Source of the DNA: Paracoccaceae bacterium
GTDB taxonomy: Bacteria > Pseudomonadota > Alphaproteobacteria > Rhodobacterales > Rhodobacteraceae
DNA length: 64,000 bases
Reading direction: 5' to 3'
Assembly (NCBI GenBank): GCA_004153385.1
Contig: SDAL01000002.1
Location: 248,001 to 312,000 of the forward strand
Made by a program: the position numbers and the translations under genes. Of the stretch, positions 54,473 to 63,908 are shown one piece after another (the stretch's first letter is position 1; every line of letters starts with the position of its first letter). The notes beneath the pieces were generated by a model. That model worked only from the letters and a program-made list of their open reading frames with translations. It made no database searches and was not told the origin of the DNA.

Positions 54473-56920
54473 TTATTTCTTGCGCGGTTTGGCGCGCAGG
54501 GTCGGGTCATGCTCTCGCGGGTTTTCCGGCCAAGGGTGTTTTGGATACTGGCCGCGCATGTCCTTGCGCACATCCGAATAGGTTCCATCCCAGAAGCCGG
54601 GCAGATCCATCGTGACCTGAATGGGTTTGCGGCCGGGCGACAGCAACGTGACGCGCAGCGGCAGATGCCGCGGTCCGATTGTGGGATGCCGGGTTACCCC
54701 GAACATCTCTTGCAGCCGGATCTCGATTTCCGGATGGTCGCCGGAATAATCAATTGGCACGCGGCGGCCCAGCGGTGTCTCGAAATGTCCCGGGGCCATT
54801 TCATCGATCATTTGCAGCTGGCCCCAGTCGAGCGAGGCCCTGAGCGCATCGGTCACATCCATCCGGCGCAGATCGGCCTCTGTGCGTTTGCCACCCAGAT
54901 AGGGCAGCAGCCATTCGGCGCTGCGTGCCATCAGGCTGTCATCGTCGAATGCGGGCATATCCGCGCCCTCTTGGCGCAACAGTTCGACGCGCGCCTGAAA
55001 CCGGCGGGCGGCGGCACACATAGGCAGTCCGATCTGGCGCACACCGTCGAGCGCGCCTTGCGCCACCGCATCGCGCGGCGCGTCTTTCCAGATCCGGTCA
55101 TCCAGAACAAGGGCGCCGAAACGTTCTTGTTTGCGTGCGATCACGCGGCCCTCGCGTTTGGACCATGCGCAAATGTCATGCCATGCGATGTGATCGGCAA
55201 AGAGGTTGCGGAGCTGCGCCTCGGTGATCGTGGTGCCTTGGCGCAACAGCGCCTCGCGCGGGTCTCCGTTTGTATCGGTTGCCACCAAAAGGCGCGCGGC
55301 CCCCAAGGGATCGGTGTCTGAGACAACCACACCTTTGCCACCCGACAGCACATAGCGCGGCTGCTCGCCCGCGCGCCGCAGGCCGATACGGTCGGGATAG
55401 GCAAGGGCGGCCATCTCGGCGGCCGTCATGTCGGGCGCGCCATTCGGGGCCATGCGGCGCAGGCGTTTGGCTTCTTGCCGGATGCGTTCGATTGTGGCGC
55501 GATGCGGGGTCCATGGGTGCTGGTCGGCAAAGCGTTTCGGGTTTGATATTGCCTGCAGTCTGAATTTCAGTTCGGCCGGTGCGCCGCGCAACGGGTCGCG
55601 CTCTGCCAGAAGGGCGGCCAGATCGGCAGCTTGCGGGCCGGCGCGCAGCAGCATGTGACCCAAACGGGGGTGCAGCGGCAGGCGCGCCAGCTGCTTTCCA
55701 TGCGCGCTCAAGCCGTTGTCGGACAGGGCCCCAAGCTCGGTCAGAAGGGCGCGCGCCTCTGCCAGTGCAGGGGCAGGCGGCGGGGTCAGAAAGGCCAGAT
55801 CGCTGCCGTCGCTGCCCCATAGTGCCAGTTCCAGCGCAAGGCCGGACAGATCGGCCACCTCGATCTCGGCGGGCGGGAAGGCGGCAAGCGCGCCCTCGGC
55901 CCCTTTGGTCCAATGACGATAGCACACGCCTTCGGCGACACGGCCCGCGCGCCCGCGACGTTGTTCGGCCTCGGCACGGCTGACGGGTTCTGTCACAAGG
56001 CGCGCCATGCCCGCCCCCGGATCGAAGCGCATCCGCCTTGCGCGCCCGCCATCGATCACCACGCGGATGTCCTCGATTGTCAGTGATGTCTCCGCGATAG
56101 ACGTTGCCAGCACGAGTTTGCGACCCGAGCTGACCGGAGCAATGGCCGCGCGTTGTGCGGCAAAATCCATCGCGCCGAACAGCGGCCTGATTTGCACATC
56201 GCTTGGCACGCGGTCGCGCAGGTGCGCCTCGACCCGCCGGATCTCCCCCTCGCCTGGCAAGAATACCAAAACGCCGCCGCTGCTTTCATCAAGCGCCTGC
56301 AAGGTCAGCCCCGCGATAGAGGCCTCATAGCGCAAGGTGCGATCGGGCGCGCGGTCAAGCCAGCGGGTTTCGACCGCGAACGTCCGACCTTGCGAGGTGA
56401 TCACGGGCGCGTCGTCCAGAAGCGCGGCCACCGGCTCTGCATCCAGCGTGGCCGACATCACAACCAGCGCCAGATCGTCGCGCAAGACGCCGCGCACTTC
56501 CCATATCAGCGCAAGGCCCAGATCGGCATTCAGCGAGCGCTCGTGGAATTCGTCGAAAATCACGCACCCGATCCCCGGAAGCTGCGGGTCGGATTGGAGC
56601 ATTCGGGTCAGAATACCTTCTGTCACCACCTCGATGCGGGTGCGGGGGCCGGATTTCGCCTCGCCCCTGATCCGGTAGCCGACGGTTTCGCCTACCGCCT
56701 CACCCAAGCTTTCGGCCATCCGCTCTGCGGCGGCGCGGGCGGCCAGCCTGCGCGGCTCCAGCATGACGATCCGGCCCTTGATCTGGTCCAGCAGCGCAAG
56801 GGGCACACGCGTCGTTTTACCGGCGCCGGGCGGGGCCATCAGCACCGCCCGACCCGATGTGGCAATGGCTGTGCACAGATCGGGAAGCACAGCATCAATG
56901 GGAAGCATATAATTTTTCAC
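54473..56920 (-). CDS. hrpB: ATP-dependent helicase HrpB
   Basis: DEAH-box RNA helicase-like protein of 815 aa. Walker A is MAPPGAGKTTRVPL, the DExH motif IFDEFHERSL, motif III SATLDA and motif VI QRRGRAGR. The HrpB-specific C-terminal region, with YSGDHPEIEIRLQEMFG and VTLLSPGRKPIQVTMDLPGFW, is complete. GTG at 56920 has AAAGG close upstream; the ATG at 56908 is the alternative. Function of bacterial HrpB is poorly known (RNA metabolism). Confidence 0.95.
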   Translation of the reverse strand: MKNYMLPIDAVLPDLCTAIATSGRAVLMAPPGAGKTTRVPLALLDQIKGRIVMLEPRRLAARAAAERMAESLGEAVGETVGYRIRGEAKSGPRTRIEVVTEGILTRMLQSDPQLPGIGCVIFDEFHERSLNADLGLALIWEVRGVLRDDLALVVMSATLDAEPVAALLDDAPVITSQGRTFAVETRWLDRAPDRTLRYEASIAGLTLQALDESSGGVLVFLPGEGEIRRVEAHLRDRVPSDVQIRPLFGAMDFAAQRAAIAPVSSGRKLVLATSIAETSLTIEDIRVVIDGGRARRMRFDPGAGMARLVTEPVSRAEAEQRRGRAGRVAEGVCYRHWTKGAEGALAAFPPAEIEVADLSGLALELALWGSDGSDLAFLTPPPAPALAEARALLTELGALSDNGLSAHGKQLARLPLHPRLGHMLLRAGPQAADLAALLAERDPLRGAPAELKFRLQAISNPKRFADQHPWTPHRATIERIRQEAKRLRRMAPNGAPDMTAAEMAALAYPDRIGLRRAGEQPRYVLSGGKGVVVSDTDPLGAARLLVATDTNGDPREALLRQGTTITEAQLRNLFADHIAWHDICAWSKREGRVIARKQERFGALVLDDRIWKDAPRDAVAQGALDGVRQIGLPMCAAARRFQARVELLRQEGADMPAFDDDSLMARSAEWLLPYLGGKRTEADLRRMDVTDALRASLDWGQLQMIDEMAPGHFETPLGRRVPIDYSGDHPEIEIRLQEMFGVTRHPTIGPRHLPLRVTLLSPGRKPIQVTMDLPGFWDGTYSDVRKDMRGQYPKHPWPENPREHDPTLRAKPRKK

Positions 56921-56927
56921 GGCGCCT

Positions 56928-57671
56928 TTATTGCCGTTTCAAGCGCCCTTGACCATAGACAGTGTCGGTCGAAATTTCGGTAACTTCCAAGCGGTCATTT
57001 CCCGCAGGGCTGTAGGTGAGTGTGAACGGAAAGCGGGTTTTCTCCGCCATCTCCCGGTCCGAGAACCCGCCTATCCGGCGATATTCGCCTGCGCATACCA
57101 CCTGATTGCCGCTGGATTGAGGGGCGCCCAATGTCACCTTGGTGCGACGCGACCCGTCAAACATCTCGACCGCGCGGTTGCAAGCCTCGGCGCGGTCAAC
57201 ATTGCGCAGCACCGAATATAGCGCTGTGAGCGGGTCGACCGTGCCGCCTTGGCGGGCAGGATCAAGATCGGTCGCGCGGGGTTTGCGCGGCGGGGTCTGG
57301 CTGACCGAAACCGGCGTGCCACGCTGATAGACCATCGTGCTTTTGCGGTTGCGATCAGGGGTGTTGGCGGTTTCTTCATAGCGGGTGGGGGTGAAGCTAT
57401 CACCAGAGGTATAGCCGTTCACGCTGGCATCATAGCGTAGCTTGCGCACCGCCCCCACGATGCCTGTGGTCATCAAAACACCCTTTGCCCCGTAGCCTTG
57501 GCCCTGTATTTTGCCATTGATGCGCAGTTCACCGGCCTTGATGCCGCGTAGCACCACATCAAATACGATCTGGTCGGTCTGATCTGCATGAGCGGCCGGG
57601 CTGGACAAGCCGATGGTCGCAGTCAAGACTGCGGCGGCAATAGGGCGCAAAGCTTTACGAAAACTGGCCAT
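56928..57671 (-). CDS. DUF3108 domain-containing exported protein
   Basis: Protein of 247 aa with an N-terminal signal sequence (IAAAVLTATIGLSSPAAHA) and the DUF3108 beta-rich domain: DQIVFDVVLRGIKAGELRINGK at the start, then repeated two-stranded units ending with DRLEVTEISTDTVYG. Related proteins are periplasmic or outer-membrane associated. It lies just upstream of hrpB on the same strand with a 7-base gap, so they are likely co-transcribed. Role unknown. Confidence 0.85.
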   Translation of the reverse strand: MASFRKALRPIAAAVLTATIGLSSPAAHADQTDQIVFDVVLRGIKAGELRINGKIQGQGYGAKGVLMTTGIVGAVRKLRYDASVNGYTSGDSFTPTRYEETANTPDRNRKSTMVYQRGTPVSVSQTPPRKPRATDLDPARQGGTVDPLTALYSVLRNVDRAEACNRAVEMFDGSRRTKVTLGAPQSSGNQVVCAGEYRRIGGFSDREMAEKTRFPFTLTYSPAGNDRLEVTEISTDTVYGQGRLKRQ

Positions 57672-57835
57672 GGCTTCGCTTCCTTCCTAACAATGAACGT
57701 CTGACGGACATAGCCTAACCGAGCAGGCCAAAAAACAGCAAAGCGTCTCACATTCAGGTCAGATAGGGCGGGGCGGCGGAATTGCGCGTAAGGTCCGGAC
57801 CTACACATAACTTTGAATGTACAGGAAGGATGGCG

Positions 57836-58834
57836 ATGAAATTCACAGCCGATGCGCTCGCACCATTGATCGCGAAAGGCGACCGGAGGGCGCTTGCCCG
57901 TGCGATCACCCTGATCGAGTCATCGCGGGCCGATCACCGGCGCGAGGCGGTCGCTTTGCTGGGGCAGTTGGCGACTGTGGGTCGCGCTCCGGTTTTGCGC
58001 GTCGGGCTGTCCGGAACCCCGGGGGTGGGAAAATCGACATTTATCGAAGAATTCGGTCTGCAATTGACCGCGCAGGGCAAAAAACTGGCCGTGTTGGCGG
58101 TTGATCCTTCATCGGCGCGGTCAGGGGGCTCGATTTTAGGCGATAAAACGCGGATGGAGCGTTTGTCGCGCGATCCCAATGCGTATATCCGCCCGTCGCC
58201 CAGTCAGACCCATCTGGGCGGTGTTGCGCGGCGCACGCGAGAGGCAATCACCCTATGTGAGGCCGCGGGCTTCGACCTTGTGATGGTCGAAACGGTCGGG
58301 GTAGGGCAGTCGGAGACGCTGGTGTCTGACATGGTCGATCTGTTCGTGCTGCTGATGGCGCCTGCAGGGGGCGACGAGCTGCAGGGCGTGAAGCGCGGTA
58401 TTATGGAAATGGCCGATATCATTCTTGTCAACAAGGCGGACGGGGAGCTGAAATCGGCTGCGATGCGGACGGTCAGTGACTATGCGGGGGCGTTGCGATT
58501 GCTGCGCAAACGTCCGCAGGATCCGGAGGGTTTTCCCAAGGCGCTACCGGTTTCTGCCTTGTCATGCACGGGGTTGGAGGCCGCGTGGGCAGAGATGCAG
58601 GACCTCGCAGGCTGGCGTCAGAAACATGGCCATTTCGAGCGCCGCCGTACCGAACAGGCCCGCCATTGGTTTGAGGCAGAGGTCCGTGAGGGTGTTCTGG
58701 CAATGCTTCAAACCGATCCGGCCCTGCGGGCGCAAATGCACACACTTGGCGCGGAGGTGGCCGCAGGAACGACTCCCGCGACTGTCGCGGCAGACGCGGT
58801 GTTGCAAAAACTTCGCGCAATTACCCAAAGCTAG
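57836..58834 (+). CDS. meaB: MeaB/ArgK family GTPase (methylmalonyl-CoA mutase chaperone)
   Basis: G3E-family GTPase of 332 aa that protects and reloads the B12 cofactor of methylmalonyl-CoA mutase. P-loop GLSGTPGVGKSTFIEEF, VLAVDPSSARSGGSILGDKTRM, FDLVMVETVGVGQSE and the NKAD specificity motif are all in place, as is the C-terminal dimerisation arm. The ATG at 57836 has AGGAAGG 8 bases upstream; an in-frame ATG at 57830 would add two residues. The mutase is not in the window. Confidence 0.95.
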   Translation: MKFTADALAPLIAKGDRRALARAITLIESSRADHRREAVALLGQLATVGRAPVLRVGLSGTPGVGKSTFIEEFGLQLTAQGKKLAVLAVDPSSARSGGSILGDKTRMERLSRDPNAYIRPSPSQTHLGGVARRTREAITLCEAAGFDLVMVETVGVGQSETLVSDMVDLFVLLMAPAGGDELQGVKRGIMEMADIILVNKADGELKSAAMRTVSDYAGALRLLRKRPQDPEGFPKALPVSALSCTGLEAAWAEMQDLAGWRQKHGHFERRRTEQARHWFEAEVREGVLAMLQTDPALRAQMHTLGAEVAAGTTPATVAADAVLQKLRAITQS

Positions 58835-58865
58835 GTTGCCAGTTGCGGACAAACGGCGGAACGCT

Positions 58866-59312
58866 CTAGCGGGCCATGTCAAGCGGTAGGTCCACCTCGA
58901 CCAGCCCGGCCTTTTCGAATTGCAGGGTGAAATGCACGATGTCGCCGTCTTTCAGGGTCGAGGTGAGCCCCATCAGCATGATGTGGTCGCCGCCGCGCGC
59001 CAAAGCCCGCGTTGTGCCTGCAGAAATAGCGAACCCTTCCGTCACCGGCAGCATTTGCATCATGCCTGTGTCCGTTTGTCGGCTGGTGTGCAGCTCGCTG
59101 ATGGCCGCGCCGTCTGTGCTGGCTGCGATCAGCCGGTCATCGACCGTACCGTGGTTTTCAATCACCATGAAGGCCGCGCCCGATTTGGCCACGGGGGAGG
59201 CGGTGCGGACATAGGCATCCCTGATCTCTATCTCCGCCGCATTGGCGGCCTGAGAGGCGCCAAAAATCAGCCCGAAGGCCAGCAGGGCGGGGGCGGGCAA
59301 CGATGTGCGCAT
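58866..59312 (-). CDS. Periplasmic copper chaperone PCu(A)C
   Basis: Exported protein of 148 aa with a signal peptide (LLAFGLIFGASQAANA). The PCu(A)C fold supplies Cu(I) to cytochrome-oxidase assembly. The copper-binding residues are in ISELHTSRQTDTGMMQM and in RGGDHIMLMGL, the two His/Met motifs of the family. YVRTASPVAKSGAAFMVIENHG is conserved. AGGAG precedes the ATG at 59312. No Sco homologue is adjacent. Confidence 0.93.
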   Translation of the reverse strand: MRTSLPAPALLAFGLIFGASQAANAAEIEIRDAYVRTASPVAKSGAAFMVIENHGTVDDRLIAASTDGAAISELHTSRQTDTGMMQMLPVTEGFAISAGTTRALARGGDHIMLMGLTSTLKDGDIVHFTLQFEKAGLVEVDLPLDMAR

Positions 59313-59414
59313 GGACAACTCCTGCATATGGGCGCGGGTATGGGCCCTGTGGGCCCGTCGTAACGCTAGCCACCTTCGGGCCAGTGCGCCAGCCCACAGC
59401 ACCGCCTGCACATA

Positions 59415-59450
59415 CGAAAAAACCCCGCCAAACGAAGCGGGGTTTTTTCA
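59415..59450. terminator. Bidirectional terminator at rpmB
   Basis: AAAAAACCCCGC and GCGGGGTTTTTT form a 12-bp stem around an 8-base loop, 24 bases after the rpmB stop; T-runs exist in both directions. Confidence 0.93.
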
Positions 59451-59473
59451 TGTTTTGACCGAATCGCTATAGC

Positions 59474-59761
59474 TCAGGCAGCTGTCTGGGCTTTGGCGAT
59501 GGCTTTTTTGATTTTGAGAGCGGCGTTCGACAGCTCCGTGTCTTTCGCTTTTGCAAGGAATGCATCCAGACCACCGCGGTGATCAACGGAGCGCAGACCG
59601 TGCGCGGAGACACGCAGTTTGAACGACTGGCCGAGAGTTTCGGACAGCAAGCTCACATCATTCAGGTTCGGCAGGAAGCGGCGACGCGATCTGTTGTTCG
59701 CGTGGCTCACAGTGTTGCCCGTCATCGGGCCCTTGCCGGTCAGTTCGCAAACGCGCGACAT
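59474..59761 (-). CDS. rpmB: 50S ribosomal protein bL28
   Basis: Ribosomal protein of 95 aa. [24 protein letters not shown] and [11 protein letters not shown] are typical, with a C-terminal extension (to about 95 from the usual 75-80) as in alphaproteobacteria. AAGGATGATGCC precedes the ATG at 59761. Residues C-terminal to about 60 form a Lys/Ala-rich helix. Monocistronic with a strong terminator. Confidence 0.96.
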   Translation of the reverse strand: MSRVCELTGKGPMTGNTVSHANNRSRRRFLPNLNDVSLLSETLGQSFKLRVSAHGLRSVDHRGGLDAFLAKAKDTELSNAALKIKKAIAKAQTAA

Positions 59762-59950
59762 GGCATCATCCTTCGTTTCCACTTGGGCGAAGAATCGCCC
59801 GTTTCGCAACACACACGGGTGCCGCCAAGGCAGCACCCAGAATTCTATGCGCGACGGATAAGGCGAATTTTCACGCAGGTCAAGCGATTCATCGCGATGA
59901 TCTGCACGACCGCGCAATGTTTGTTGGCGTATAAGGGGCGGCCCCCGACG

Positions 59951-60640
59951 TCAGGGGCAGATCTCTTTAACCCATTCTGGCACAAGCTGTGTGGCAAGAC
60001 CATGACGGGCGCGATCAAAATCGAACGATCCGGTAGAGGGGGCAAGGTTCAATTCGAGCGTTTCCACACCTGCGCGCCCGGCATCTTGCACAAATCCCGC
60101 CGCTGGATAGACGTTGCCCGATGTGCCGATGGACACAAACAGATCGGCGCCTCGCAGGGCGGTCCATATCTCTTCCATATGATGGGGCATTTCGCCGAAC
60201 CAGACGATATCGGGCCGTGTGGCCGTCGCATTACACGCAGGGCAACGGTCTGTGGGGTGCATTGTATCGGGCGCGGGCCAACGCGTGTCACAGATCGCGC
60301 AAAGCGCCCCGAACAGCGAGCCATGCATATGACGCAGGTTCTGCGAGCCCGCGCGCGCATGCAGATCATCTACATTCTGGGTGACAAGTAAAACCTCGTG
60401 GCGCGGATCGGCCTCCAGCGCAGCCAGCGCCTGATGGGCGGCATTTGGCAGCGCCGCGCTGGCCGCAGCCCTGCGCGCATTATAAAAGCGGTGCACCAGT
60501 TGCGGATCGCGGGCAAACCCCTCGGGTGTGGCCACATCTTCGATCCGGTGTTCTTCCCACAGCCCGTCAGAGGCACGAAAGGTCCGGATGCCGCTTTCGG
60601 CGGAAATCCCCGCGCCTGTCAGAATCACGATCTTGGCCAT
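59951..60640 (-). CDS. cobB: NAD-dependent protein deacylase (sirtuin)
   Basis: Sir2-type enzyme of 229 aa removing acetyl and probably succinyl groups from lysines with NAD. The NAD site is LTGAGISAESGIRTFRASDGLW, the catalytic His in QNVDDLHARAG, and the Zn site C-AICDTRWP...RCPAC. The YxxR pair in FYNARR is the class-III feature tied to desuccinylase activity, as in E. coli CobB. It is divergent from the phosphatase gene at 60668. Confidence 0.95.
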   Translation of the reverse strand: MAKIVILTGAGISAESGIRTFRASDGLWEEHRIEDVATPEGFARDPQLVHRFYNARRAAASAALPNAAHQALAALEADPRHEVLLVTQNVDDLHARAGSQNLRHMHGSLFGALCAICDTRWPAPDTMHPTDRCPACNATATRPDIVWFGEMPHHMEEIWTALRGADLFVSIGTSGNVYPAAGFVQDAGRAGVETLELNLAPSTGSFDFDRARHGLATQLVPEWVKEICP

Positions 60641-60667
60641 TGCGGTCTCCTGCTTTAAGGTGAGGCT

Positions 60668-61126
60668 ATGCGTATCTTGTTTCTATGTCTTGGCAATATT
60701 TGCCGCTCGCCTGCAGCCGAAGGGATCGTGCGCCAGATGGCAGCACATCGCGGGCTGTCGCTCACGCTTGACAGCGCCGGAACCGGCAACTGGCATCAGG
60801 GCGAGCCGCCATACGAGCCGATGCAACATGCCGCCCGTGCGCGCGGATACGATCTGTCCGCCCTGCGCGCCCGCCAGATCGTGCCGGCGGATTTCGAACG
60901 ATTCGATCTGATCTTGGCAATGGATCCGGATAACTTGTGCGATGCACAAAAACTTGCCGGCCCCGCATCCCATGCCGATTTACGGCTATTTCTGGCAAGC
61001 AAGACACCCCCCGACGCGGTGCCTGATCCATACTTCACCCGTGATTTTGACGGTACATTGGATCTGATCGAAGACGGTGCCAGGGCGCTGCTGGATCAAT
61101 TGGCACCCAGTCTGTCCAGAATGTGA
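60668..61126 (+). CDS. Low-molecular-weight protein-tyrosine phosphatase
   Basis: Arsenate-reductase-like phosphatase fold of 152 aa. The P-loop LCLGNICRSPAAEG (Cys7-x5-Arg13) is followed by SAGTGNWHQGEPP and the acid-loop PDPYFTRDFDG. It dephosphorylates tyrosine or small aryl phosphates in the cytoplasm. No kinase or export cluster is nearby, so a housekeeping role is likely. The target is unknown. Confidence 0.93.
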   Translation: MRILFLCLGNICRSPAAEGIVRQMAAHRGLSLTLDSAGTGNWHQGEPPYEPMQHAARARGYDLSALRARQIVPADFERFDLILAMDPDNLCDAQKLAGPASHADLRLFLASKTPPDAVPDPYFTRDFDGTLDLIEDGARALLDQLAPSLSRM

Positions 61127-61252
61127 AACGCGCCACTGTGGCCTTTGGTAAATGTGGCCCTTGGTGGATGTAGCCACGTCAGGGCACGCAGGCCATTCAT
61201 GGGGCACTTTTCATGGCGCACTCAGCGCAAGATGCGCGGATCGCAGGGCTTT

Positions 61253-61558
61253 TTAGCCGCAGTACCCTTCTGCTGCTGCCACAAAGTTTTTATAGCGCTG
61301 CCAGAAATCCTCGTCGGATGGACGGTCGGACTGGCGCACCTGCTGGGCCTCGTCCGGATCATGGAAGAACCCTGCTGCACGGCGCTGGTCACCGCCACTC
61401 AGCGTCATGTCCGCAACTTTCTGGATGCAGCTGCACAAGCCGTTATTGGAAGCGCGGCCTGCTTTCATACATGCATTGTCCATCGCGCCCGCATACGCAC
61501 CCGACGCGCCGAGAATTGCGAAAGAGATCGCCGCAAGGGCAATTGTTTTAGGGGTCAT
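61253..61558 (-). CDS. Small exported cysteine protein
   Basis: Protein of 101 aa with a signal peptide (cleavage near residue 23, AYA). The mature protein of about 78 residues has four cysteines, Cys30, Cys42, Cys44 and Cys100, likely in two disulphides, with GLCSCIQKVADMTLSGGDQRRAA and SDEDFWQRYKNF between them. Close relatives in roseobacters are, as I recall, sometimes named arginine transporter; nothing here supports transport. It has a 20-bp palindrome about 70 bases upstream. Function unknown. Confidence 0.75.
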   Translation of the reverse strand: MTPKTIALAAISFAILGASGAYAGAMDNACMKAGRASNNGLCSCIQKVADMTLSGGDQRRAAGFFHDPDEAQQVRQSDRPSDEDFWQRYKNFVAAAEGYCG

Positions 61559-61629
61559 CTGCTCTGCCTCGGTTTGCGCCGGTTTTGATCCAGCTGGCTA
61601 TAAATTATGCGCGTTTTGTAACAAAAAAC

Positions 61630-61649
61630 ACAGGTTTGTACAAACCTGT
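61630..61649. promoter_or_regulatory. Perfect 20-bp palindrome
   Basis: ACAGGTTTGTACAAACCTGT is fully self-complementary and starts 72 bases upstream of the start codon of the small Cys protein (61558, minus). It is long enough for a dimeric regulator. An A-run lies on its left. I cannot assign the regulator. Confidence 0.6.
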
Positions 61650-61757
61650 CAACGCGGCTTGGCCAAAATGTGATGTGGGGCGTGCCGTCGATGCCTCACA
61701 CGCCTTTTCGCCGCGCGACACAAAGACATGATGCGTAAAGGCGGGGCAAAGCCCGCC

Positions 61758-61946
61758 CTATTCGACGACCTCTGCCGGATAACCTGCGCCTTTCAACGCG
61801 GCCAGAACCGTTTCGGCAGGCAGGCCGGACACTTCGGCCTCTTTGTCTTCAAGAAACACATCCGCACGTCCGCCGACTTCTTCGATGGCTTTCTCAACGG
61901 CGCTTTTGCAATGCCCGCAGGTCATGTTGGGTATGGAAAGGATCAT
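61758..61946 (-). CDS. Heavy-metal-associated (CopZ-like) protein
   Basis: Metallochaperone of 62 aa with a single HMA domain. The metal site is IPNMTCGHCKSAVEKAI (Cys10 and Cys13). GGRADVFLEDKEAEVSG and AALKGAGYPAEVV complete the ferredoxin-like fold. CopZ-type proteins carry Cu(I) to P-type ATPases or regulators; none is adjacent in the window. It is divergent from lepA. Confidence 0.92.
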   Translation of the reverse strand: MILSIPNMTCGHCKSAVEKAIEEVGGRADVFLEDKEAEVSGLPAETVLAALKGAGYPAEVVE

Positions 61947-62043
61947 GGTCTTTACTCCGCTTTTTGCAGATACACCTGCGCTTTTGATCGCGGCCCGTCA
62001 ACGGAAGTTCACACAGTATTGCCCGCATACGCGAATCCCTCTT

Positions 62044-62070
62044 CCCAGGGGCAGATTGCCAATATATATC
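62044..62070 (+). promoter_or_regulatory. Candidate lepA promoter abutting the start codon
   Basis: TATATATC (62063-62070) is just 7 bases from the lepA ATG at 62078, with a weak TTCCCA about 17 bases further upstream. The bases between hold no Shine-Dalgarno. The arrangement resembles that at dapF (TATATC, GCG, then ATG) and suggests a leaderless or nearly leaderless message. Confidence 0.4.
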
Positions 62071-62077
62071 GCGCTTC

Positions 62078-63877
62078 ATGACCGAGCTTGATCGTATCCG
62101 CAATTTCTCCATCGTGGCACATATTGACCACGGTAAATCCACGCTTGCCGACCGGCTGATTCAGCTCACCGGGACGGTGGCCGAACGCGACATGAAGGCG
62201 CAGATGCTCGATGCGATGGACATCGAACGCGAGCGGGGGATCACCATCAAAGCGAACTCCGTGCGTATCGATTATCCCGCAAAGGACGGGCACACCTATG
62301 TGCTCAACCTGATCGACACGCCCGGCCATGTCGATTTTTCCTATGAGGTGTCGCGCTCCATGCAGGCGGTCGAAGGATCGCTGCTGGTGGTCGATGCCAG
62401 CCAAGGGGTCGAGGCACAGACGCTGGCCAACGTGTATCAGGCGATTGACGCCGATCATGAAATCGTACCGGTTCTGAACAAGATCGACCTTCCGGCCGCC
62501 GACCCCGAACGGGTGAAGACCAACATCGAGGATGTCATCGGGATCGACGCCTCTGAGGCGATCAGTATTTCCGCCAAATCCGGCTTGGGTATCCCAGACG
62601 TGCTGGAGGCTATTGTCAAACGCCTGCCTGCCCCCAAAGGGGACCGTGATGCGCCCTTGAAGGCGATGCTGGTTGATAGCTGGTATGACAGCTATCTGGG
62701 TGTGGTCGTTTTGATCCGTGTGATGGATGGCGTGATCAAAAAAGGCGACCAGATCAAGATGATGAAAAGCGGGGCGGCCTACAAGCTGGACCGGCTTTCT
62801 GTTTTGAAACCCCAGATGGTCGATATTGCGGAGCTTGGTCCGGGCGAGATCGGGGTCTTTACCGCCTCCATCAAACAGGTCCGCGATACCAAGGTGGGCG
62901 ATACCATCACCCACGAGAAAAAACCCTGTGCCACGGCCCTACCGGGTTTCAAACCGTCGGTGCCGGTGGTGTTTTGTGGCCTTTTCCCCGTCGATGCGAA
63001 TGATTTCGAAACGCTGCGCGATGCGATCGAGAAGCTGCAGCTGAACGATGCGTCCTTCTCCTCCGAGATGGAGACGTCGGCGGCGCTCGGGTTCGGCTTC
63101 CGCTGCGGTTTCCTGGGTCTGCTGCACCTTGAGGTGATCCGCGACCGTCTGGAACGTGAATATGATCTGGATCTGATCACAACCGCCCCGAGCGTTGTGT
63201 TCAAATTGCATATGCGCAGTGGCGAAGTGGCCGATTTGCACAATCCTGCCGATATGCCCGATCTGACGCTTGTCGACCATATCGAAGAGCCGCGGATCAA
63301 GGCCACGATCATGGTGCCTGACGAGTATCTGGGCGATGTGTTGAAGCTGTGCCAGGACCGGCGCGGTATTCAGGAAGACCTGACCTATGCCGGTCAGCGG
63401 GCTATGGTGGTATATGATCTTCCCCTTGCGGAGGTTGTGTTCGATTTCTACGATCGTTTGAAATCGGTCACCAAAGGCTATGCCAGTTTCGATTACCAGA
63501 TCACGGGTTACCGCGAGGATAGCTTGGTCAAAATGTCGATTCTGGTGAATGACGAGCCGGTGGACGCGCTGTCGATCATGGTGCACCGCGATCGGGCCGA
63601 TTTCCGTGGCAGGGCGATGTGTGAAAAGCTGAAGGACCTGATCCCGCGGCATATGTTCAAGATCCCGATTCAGGCCGCGATTGGCGGGCGTGTGATCGCC
63701 CGTGAAACGCTATCGGCGATGCGCAAGGACGTGACTGCAAAATGTTACGGCGGGGATGCCAGCCGTAAGAAAAAGCTGCTTGAAAAGCAAAAGGCCGGTA
63801 AAAAGAAAATGCGGCAGTTCGGCAAAGTCGAGATCCCGCAATCCGCCTTTATTGCGGCGCTTAAAATGGATGATTGA
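62078..63877 (+). CDS. lepA: Elongation factor 4 (LepA)
   Basis: Translational GTPase of 599 aa that back-translocates or remodels ribosomes, important under ionic stress. G1 [16 protein letters not shown]2 in [10 protein letters not shown]3 DTPGHVDF, G4 NKIDLPAAD. The specific C-terminal domain has [21 protein letters not shown], the LepA hallmark. [15 protein letters not shown] in domain III is also typical. The start codon is very close to the -10 and has no Shine-Dalgarno. A terminator overlaps the 3' end. Confidence 0.98.
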   Translation: MTELDRIRNFSIVAHIDHGKSTLADRLIQLTGTVAERDMKAQMLDAMDIERERGITIKANSVRIDYPAKDGHTYVLNLIDTPGHVDFSYEVSRSMQAVEGSLLVVDASQGVEAQTLANVYQAIDADHEIVPVLNKIDLPAADPERVKTNIEDVIGIDASEAISISAKSGLGIPDVLEAIVKRLPAPKGDRDAPLKAMLVDSWYDSYLGVVVLIRVMDGVIKKGDQIKMMKSGAAYKLDRLSVLKPQMVDIAELGPGEIGVFTASIKQVRDTKVGDTITHEKKPCATALPGFKPSVPVVFCGLFPVDANDFETLRDAIEKLQLNDASFSSEMETSAALGFGFRCGFLGLLHLEVIRDRLEREYDLDLITTAPSVVFKLHMRSGEVADLHNPADMPDLTLVDHIEEPRIKATIMVPDEYLGDVLKLCQDRRGIQEDLTYAGQRAMVVYDLPLAEVVFDFYDRLKSVTKGYASFDYQITGYREDSLVKMSILVNDEPVDALSIMVHRDRADFRGRAMCEKLKDLIPRHMFKIPIQAAIGGRVIARETLSAMRKDVTAKCYGGDASRKKKLLEKQKAGKKKMRQFGKVEIPQSAFIAALKMDD

Positions 63878-63908
63878 AAAAACGGGCCGGCATGGCCCGT
63901 TTTTTTAT
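63877..63908 (+). terminator. Rho-independent terminator of lepA
   Basis: AAAACGGGCC and GGCCCGTTTT pair around GGCAT and end in a T-run (TTTTTTTA). The remaining 92 bases of the window hold no gene I can support. Confidence 0.93.
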
